From NCBI GenBank assembly GCA_017936765.1, contig JAGBEX010000004.1, positions 148,690 through 212,689 on the forward strand: 64,000 bases of DNA, read 5' to 3'. The notes beneath the pieces were generated by a model. That model was not told the origin of the DNA, did not search any database, and saw only the letters and a list, made by a program, of their open reading frames with translations. Shown here piece after piece: positions 61,345-64,000 of the stretch (its first letter is position 1; each line of letters begins with the position of its first letter). The translations under genes and the position numbers were made by a program. Source of the DNA: Clostridia bacterium (GTDB lineage Bacteria; Bacillota; Clostridia; Christensenellales; Aristaeellaceae).

Positions 61345-63318
61345 TTACTGCCTCCCTTCTGCGCCTTCGGGCATTTCAAAATTGTCCGGCTTGTTGAAGT
61401 CGGCGTGCTGGGTGATGTAATCCCTTCGGGGTTCCACCTTGTCGCCCATGAGGATGGTGATGCGCTGGTCGGCCAGGGCGGCATCCTCGATGGTGACCTG
61501 GATCAGCTTGCGCTGGCTGGGATCCATGGTGGTCTCCCACAGCTGCTCGGGGTTCATTTCGCCAAGACCCTTGTAGCGCTGCAGGGTATAGCCCTTGCCC
61601 ACGGCCTTGGTGGCAGCGGCCAGCTCCTTGTCGTCGTATGCGTAGATGATCTTGGATCCCTTCTGCACCTTATACAGCGGCGGCATACCGATGTACACAT
61701 GCCCGGCGGTGATCAGCTCCTTCATGTAGCGGAAGAAGAAGGTGAGCAGGATGGCACGGATGTGGGCGCCGTCCTGGTCGGCATCGGAGAGGATGATGAC
61801 CTTGTGGTACTTCAGGTTTTGCAGGCTGAAGCTCTCGTCGATGGAGGTACCCAGGGCGGTAATCATGGAGCGGAATTCCTCGTTGCTCAGCACCTGATCC
61901 AGGCGCTTCTTCTCGGCATTGAGGGGCTTGCCGCGCAGGGGAAGAATGGCCTGGAAGCGGCGGTCACGGCCCTGCTTGGCGCTGCCGCCTGCGGAGTCGC
62001 CCTCCACGATGAACAGCTCGTTATCCTCGGCCTTGCGCCCGGTGCAGGAGGCCAGCTTGCCCACCAGGGGCGCAGCCTCCAGCTGGTTGGCCTTGCGGGC
62101 GTTGTCGCGGGTCTTGCGGGCAGCTTCGCGCACCTGGGCGGCCTTCACGGCCTTCTGCACGATCTGGGTGGCGGTGTCCTGATTTTTGAGGTTTTCCAGC
62201 CAGTCCGCCAGCTGCTGGGTAATGATGGCCTCCACAGCGGGGCGCACCTCGCTGTTGCCCAGGCGGCCCTTGGTCTGGCCCTCGAACTGGGGATTTTTGA
62301 CCATGGTGGTCAACACGCAGGTGAGACCCTCGCGGAAGTCCTCGCCGGAGAGGTTGTTGTCCTTCTCCTTCAGTGCGCCGATCTTGCGGGCATAGTCGTT
62401 CATGGCCTTGGTGAAGGCGGCCTTGAAGCCGGTCTCGTGGCTGCCGCCCTCGCCGGTGGGAATGTTGTTGACGTAGGAGAACATGCTCTCGGTGTAGCCA
62501 TCGGTATACTGGATAGCCACGCGGCAGATGGTGGTGTCCTTCTGGCCTTCCATGTAGATGGGATCATCGTGGAGGGTGTTCTTCTCGGCATTGAGATACT
62601 TCACATAGTCGATGATACCGCCCTCGTAGTGGAAGACCTTCTGGCGCAGGGAGCTGTCCTTGATGCGCTCGTCGGTGAAGGTGATCTTGAGGCCACGGTT
62701 CAGGTAGGCCAGCTCCTGCAGGCGGCGGGCCACCTGATCGCCGTTGAACTTCACGTCCTCAAAGATGGTATCATCGGGCAGAAAGCGCACCAGGGTACCC
62801 TTTTTGCGGGTATTGCCCACCTGCTGCAGGGGCGTTTCAGGCACACCGGCGGTGATCTTGCCGGTTACGGGGTCAGTCTCGGAAATGAAACGCATACGGT
62901 GGTGCGCCCAATCGCGGTAAACGTCGATCTGCACCCACTTGGACAGGGCATTTACCACCGCAGCACCCACGCCGTGCAGACCGCCGGAGTAGGAGTAGTT
63001 CTCGTTGTTGAACTTGCCGCCAGCGTGAAGCTTGGTGTAAATGACCTCCACGCCGCTGACGCCCAGGGTGGGGTGAATGTCCACGGGCAGGCCGCGGCCG
63101 TTGTCGAACACGGAGGCGGAGCCATCGGTGTGGAGGATCACGTCCACCTGGTCGGCAAAACCGTTGGAGGCCTCGTCGATGGCATTGTCAACGATCTCCC
63201 ACAAAAGGTGGTGCAGGCCGCGGCTGGAGGTGGTGCCGATGTACATACCGGGGCGCATACGGACGGCGTCGAGGCCCTCCAGCACCTGAATATTGCCTGC
63301 ATTGTAGGTCTGCGTCAT
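61345..63318 (-). CDS. parE: DNA topoisomerase IV (type IIA) subunit B, ParE-like
   Basis: A 657-residue GyrB/ParE-type subunit. The GHKL ATPase motifs are EIVDNAIDEASNG (near 41), DNGRGLPVDIHP and GGLHGVGAAVVNALS. The Toprim motif EGDSAGGSAKQGRDRR is near 438 and SDADQDGAHIRAILL near 515. PLRGKPLNAEK is nearer to ParE (PLRGK) than to GyrB (PLKGK). It pairs with ParC at a 3-base gap. The start ATG follows AAGGAG. The promoter is at 63369-63397. Confidence 0.9.
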   Translation of the reverse strand: MTQTYNAGNIQVLEGLDAVRMRPGMYIGTTSSRGLHHLLWEIVDNAIDEASNGFADQVDVILHTDGSASVFDNGRGLPVDIHPTLGVSGVEVIYTKLHAGGKFNNENYSYSGGLHGVGAAVVNALSKWVQIDVYRDWAHHRMRFISETDPVTGKITAGVPETPLQQVGNTRKKGTLVRFLPDDTIFEDVKFNGDQVARRLQELAYLNRGLKITFTDERIKDSSLRQKVFHYEGGIIDYVKYLNAEKNTLHDDPIYMEGQKDTTICRVAIQYTDGYTESMFSYVNNIPTGEGGSHETGFKAAFTKAMNDYARKIGALKEKDNNLSGEDFREGLTCVLTTMVKNPQFEGQTKGRLGNSEVRPAVEAIITQQLADWLENLKNQDTATQIVQKAVKAAQVREAARKTRDNARKANQLEAAPLVGKLASCTGRKAEDNELFIVEGDSAGGSAKQGRDRRFQAILPLRGKPLNAEKKRLDQVLSNEEFRSMITALGTSIDESFSLQNLKYHKVIILSDADQDGAHIRAILLTFFFRYMKELITAGHVYIGMPPLYKVQKGSKIIYAYDDKELAAATKAVGKGYTLQRYKGLGEMNPEQLWETTMDPSQRKLIQVTIEDAALADQRITILMGDKVEPRRDYITQHADFNKPDNFEMPEGAEGRQ

Positions 63319-63368
63319 GGTTGCAACTCCTTATTTCAAAGCCGATTTGGCATAAACATCCACTAAAT

Positions 63369-63397
63369 ATTGTACCACAAAATCCAAAATAACACAA
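63369..63397 (-). promoter_or_regulatory. Promoter of parE-parC
   Basis: On the minus strand, TTGTGT (63392-63397) and TACAAT (63369-63374) are separated by 17 bases. Confidence 0.7.
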
Positions 63398-63424
63398 GGC
63401 GAACACCAAATAAACGTTCGCGCA

Positions 63425-63453
63425 GAAAAGAAAAAAGTGGCCGAAGCCACTTT
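63425..63453 (-). terminator. Terminator of the shikimate kinase gene
   Basis: Stem AAAGTGGC (63446-63453)/GCCACTTT (63434-63441) with a CGAA/TTCG tetraloop and a T-rich tail. The stem begins at the last base of the stop codon. Confidence 0.88.
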
Positions 63454-63950
63454 CAGATGAGGTTCAGTTTTTCGCGGATCTCCGCCACCACCTCGCGCAG
63501 GCGCAGGCCGTCGCAATGGATGGTCTCGTGGGCGTAGCACTCATAGAGCGGGGTGCGTTCGTTGTAGAGGTCGCGCAGGGTCTGGCCGGGCTTCATGGAT
63601 ACGCCCCGGGCATGAAGGTCGCCCAGGCGCTCCTCGATCTGCTCGTAGCTCAGGCACAGGTACACCACCTGGCCGATGCTGCTCAGGTGTGCCATGGCTT
63701 CGGTGCCATACACCACGCTGCCGCCGGTGGCGATGATGCAGTTGTTCACATCGATGGCGGCGTTGACCTGGTTCTCGATGGCGCGGAAGCCCTCGTCGCC
63801 CACCTGCTCAATGATCTGGTGCAGGCGCTTGTTCTGGCTGCGCTGGATGAGCAAATCGGAATCGATAAAGTCCATACCCAGGGCCTTGGCCAGCACCACG
63901 CCAACGGTGGATTTGCCGCAGCCGGGCATACCGATTAAAATGATGTTCAT
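63453..63950 (-). CDS. Shikimate kinase
   Basis: A 165-residue kinase of the AroK/AroL family, which phosphorylates shikimate in aromatic amino-acid synthesis. The P-loop is GMPGCGKST (7-15), the Asp motif DFIDSDLLIQ is near 27-36 and the substrate-binding GGSVVYGTEAM is near 76-86. The region around 117 (RGVSMKPGQTLRDLYNERTPLYE) has the lid and the Arg. Other small NMP-type kinases are possible, but the ATGGSVV motif is typical. The start is close to the right edge; the AACTCCAGGGGAG segment downstream on the plus strand shows no strong binding site other than weak GAGT. It is probably part of an operon that continues beyond the window. Confidence 0.9.
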   Translation of the reverse strand: MNIILIGMPGCGKSTVGVVLAKALGMDFIDSDLLIQRSQNKRLHQIIEQVGDEGFRAIENQVNAAIDVNNCIIATGGSVVYGTEAMAHLSSIGQVVYLCLSYEQIEERLGDLHARGVSMKPGQTLRDLYNERTPLYECYAHETIHCDGLRLREVVAEIREKLNLI

Positions 63951-63977
63951 GATATCAACTCCAGGGGAGAAATTGAA

Positions 63978-63998
63978 AATTATGAATTATGAATTAGG
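63978..63998. repeat. Short tandem AATTATG repeat at the right edge
   Basis: AATTATG occurs twice and is followed by AATTAGG. It may continue past the window. It resembles in style the AATTCGG units at 41664-41695. Confidence 0.6.
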
Positions 63999-64000
63999 AA

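Noticed and set aside
60172..63366. A 1064-codon open frame on the plus strand, opposite parE and parC
   Set aside because: It lies wholly antisense to two certain topoisomerase genes, and its composition (His, Gly, Leu, Val-rich) is what GC-rich codon bias gives in the mirror frame.

Overview
The window looks like a chromosomal segment of a Gram-positive anaerobe of the Bacillota, class Clostridia, probably gut-associated. The grounds are GC-rich coding sequence with strong AAGGAGG-type ribosome binding sites, sigma-A-like promoters with 16-18 base spacers, two T-box leaders on tRNA-synthetase genes, a lipobox signal peptide, a catabolic-type GdhA, and many carbohydrate-active enzymes. The exact genus cannot be read from the sequence. 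I see no phage, plasmid, integrase, transposase, rRNA operon or CRISPR array.

Layout. 1-2318 (minus): the 5' part of a beta-helix protein cut by the left edge, then two membrane-anchored coiled-coil proteins. 2429-6405 (plus): a tight operon of an Lrp-type regulator, an aminotransferase, a CapA-like lipoprotein and a GH8 exo-oligoxylanase, followed by a second beta-helix protein. 7918-12652: tRNA-Arg(CCT), an alpha/beta hydrolase, gdhA, a small membrane protein and a divergent MATE exporter. 12684-14735: a GH42 beta-galactosidase. 14831-18692 (minus): a T-box-controlled pheS-pheT operon. 18997-26401 (minus): a secreted FMN/FAD reductase, surE, an orphan ZnuA-like binding protein, an unknown protein, a BACON/C39 secreted protein and a GH43 enzyme. 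26542-34462 (plus): an ion transporter, then an operon of an RpiR regulator, a BaiN-like flavoprotein, an exonuclease, a uridine-kinase-like protein and an esterase, then a secreted unknown. 34499-37940: T-box plus ileS. 38260-43019: a degenerate GH4-like protein, a nitroreductase, an RlmI-like methyltransferase, an RluA-like pseudouridine synthase, then tgt. 43316-47771 (minus): nitroreductase, cobB, M32 carboxypeptidase and a second MATE exporter. 47964-50520 (plus): xylB, then a membrane protein/XRE pair. 50560-53947 (minus): radical SAM protein, nrdR and recQ. 54043-55645 (plus): unknown protein and galM. 55801-63950 (minus): rmuC, recR, ybaB, a DUF4097 protein, parC, parE and shikimate kinase.

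How the genes fit together. Intracellular GH8, GH43, GH42, XylB and GalM suggest uptake and cytoplasmic breakdown of short xylo-, arabino- and galacto-oligosaccharides. Two flavoproteins, two nitroreductases and GdhA handle redox and nitrogen. RecQ, RecR, RmuC, YbaB, ParC/ParE and NrdR form a DNA-maintenance cluster at the right end.

The most distinctive non-coding feature is a modular family of GC-rich palindromes, present in at least six places (17293, 18738, 37941, 38168, 41759, 43226). Stem changes are compensated between copies, and the repeats reach into gene boundaries: one supplies a ribosome binding site, another a C-terminus with its stop codon. I found no clearly new multi-gene system. 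The best leads are this repeat family, the degenerate CapA-like and GH4-like proteins, the coiled-coil pair, the orphan radical SAM protein and the secreted flavinylated reductase.
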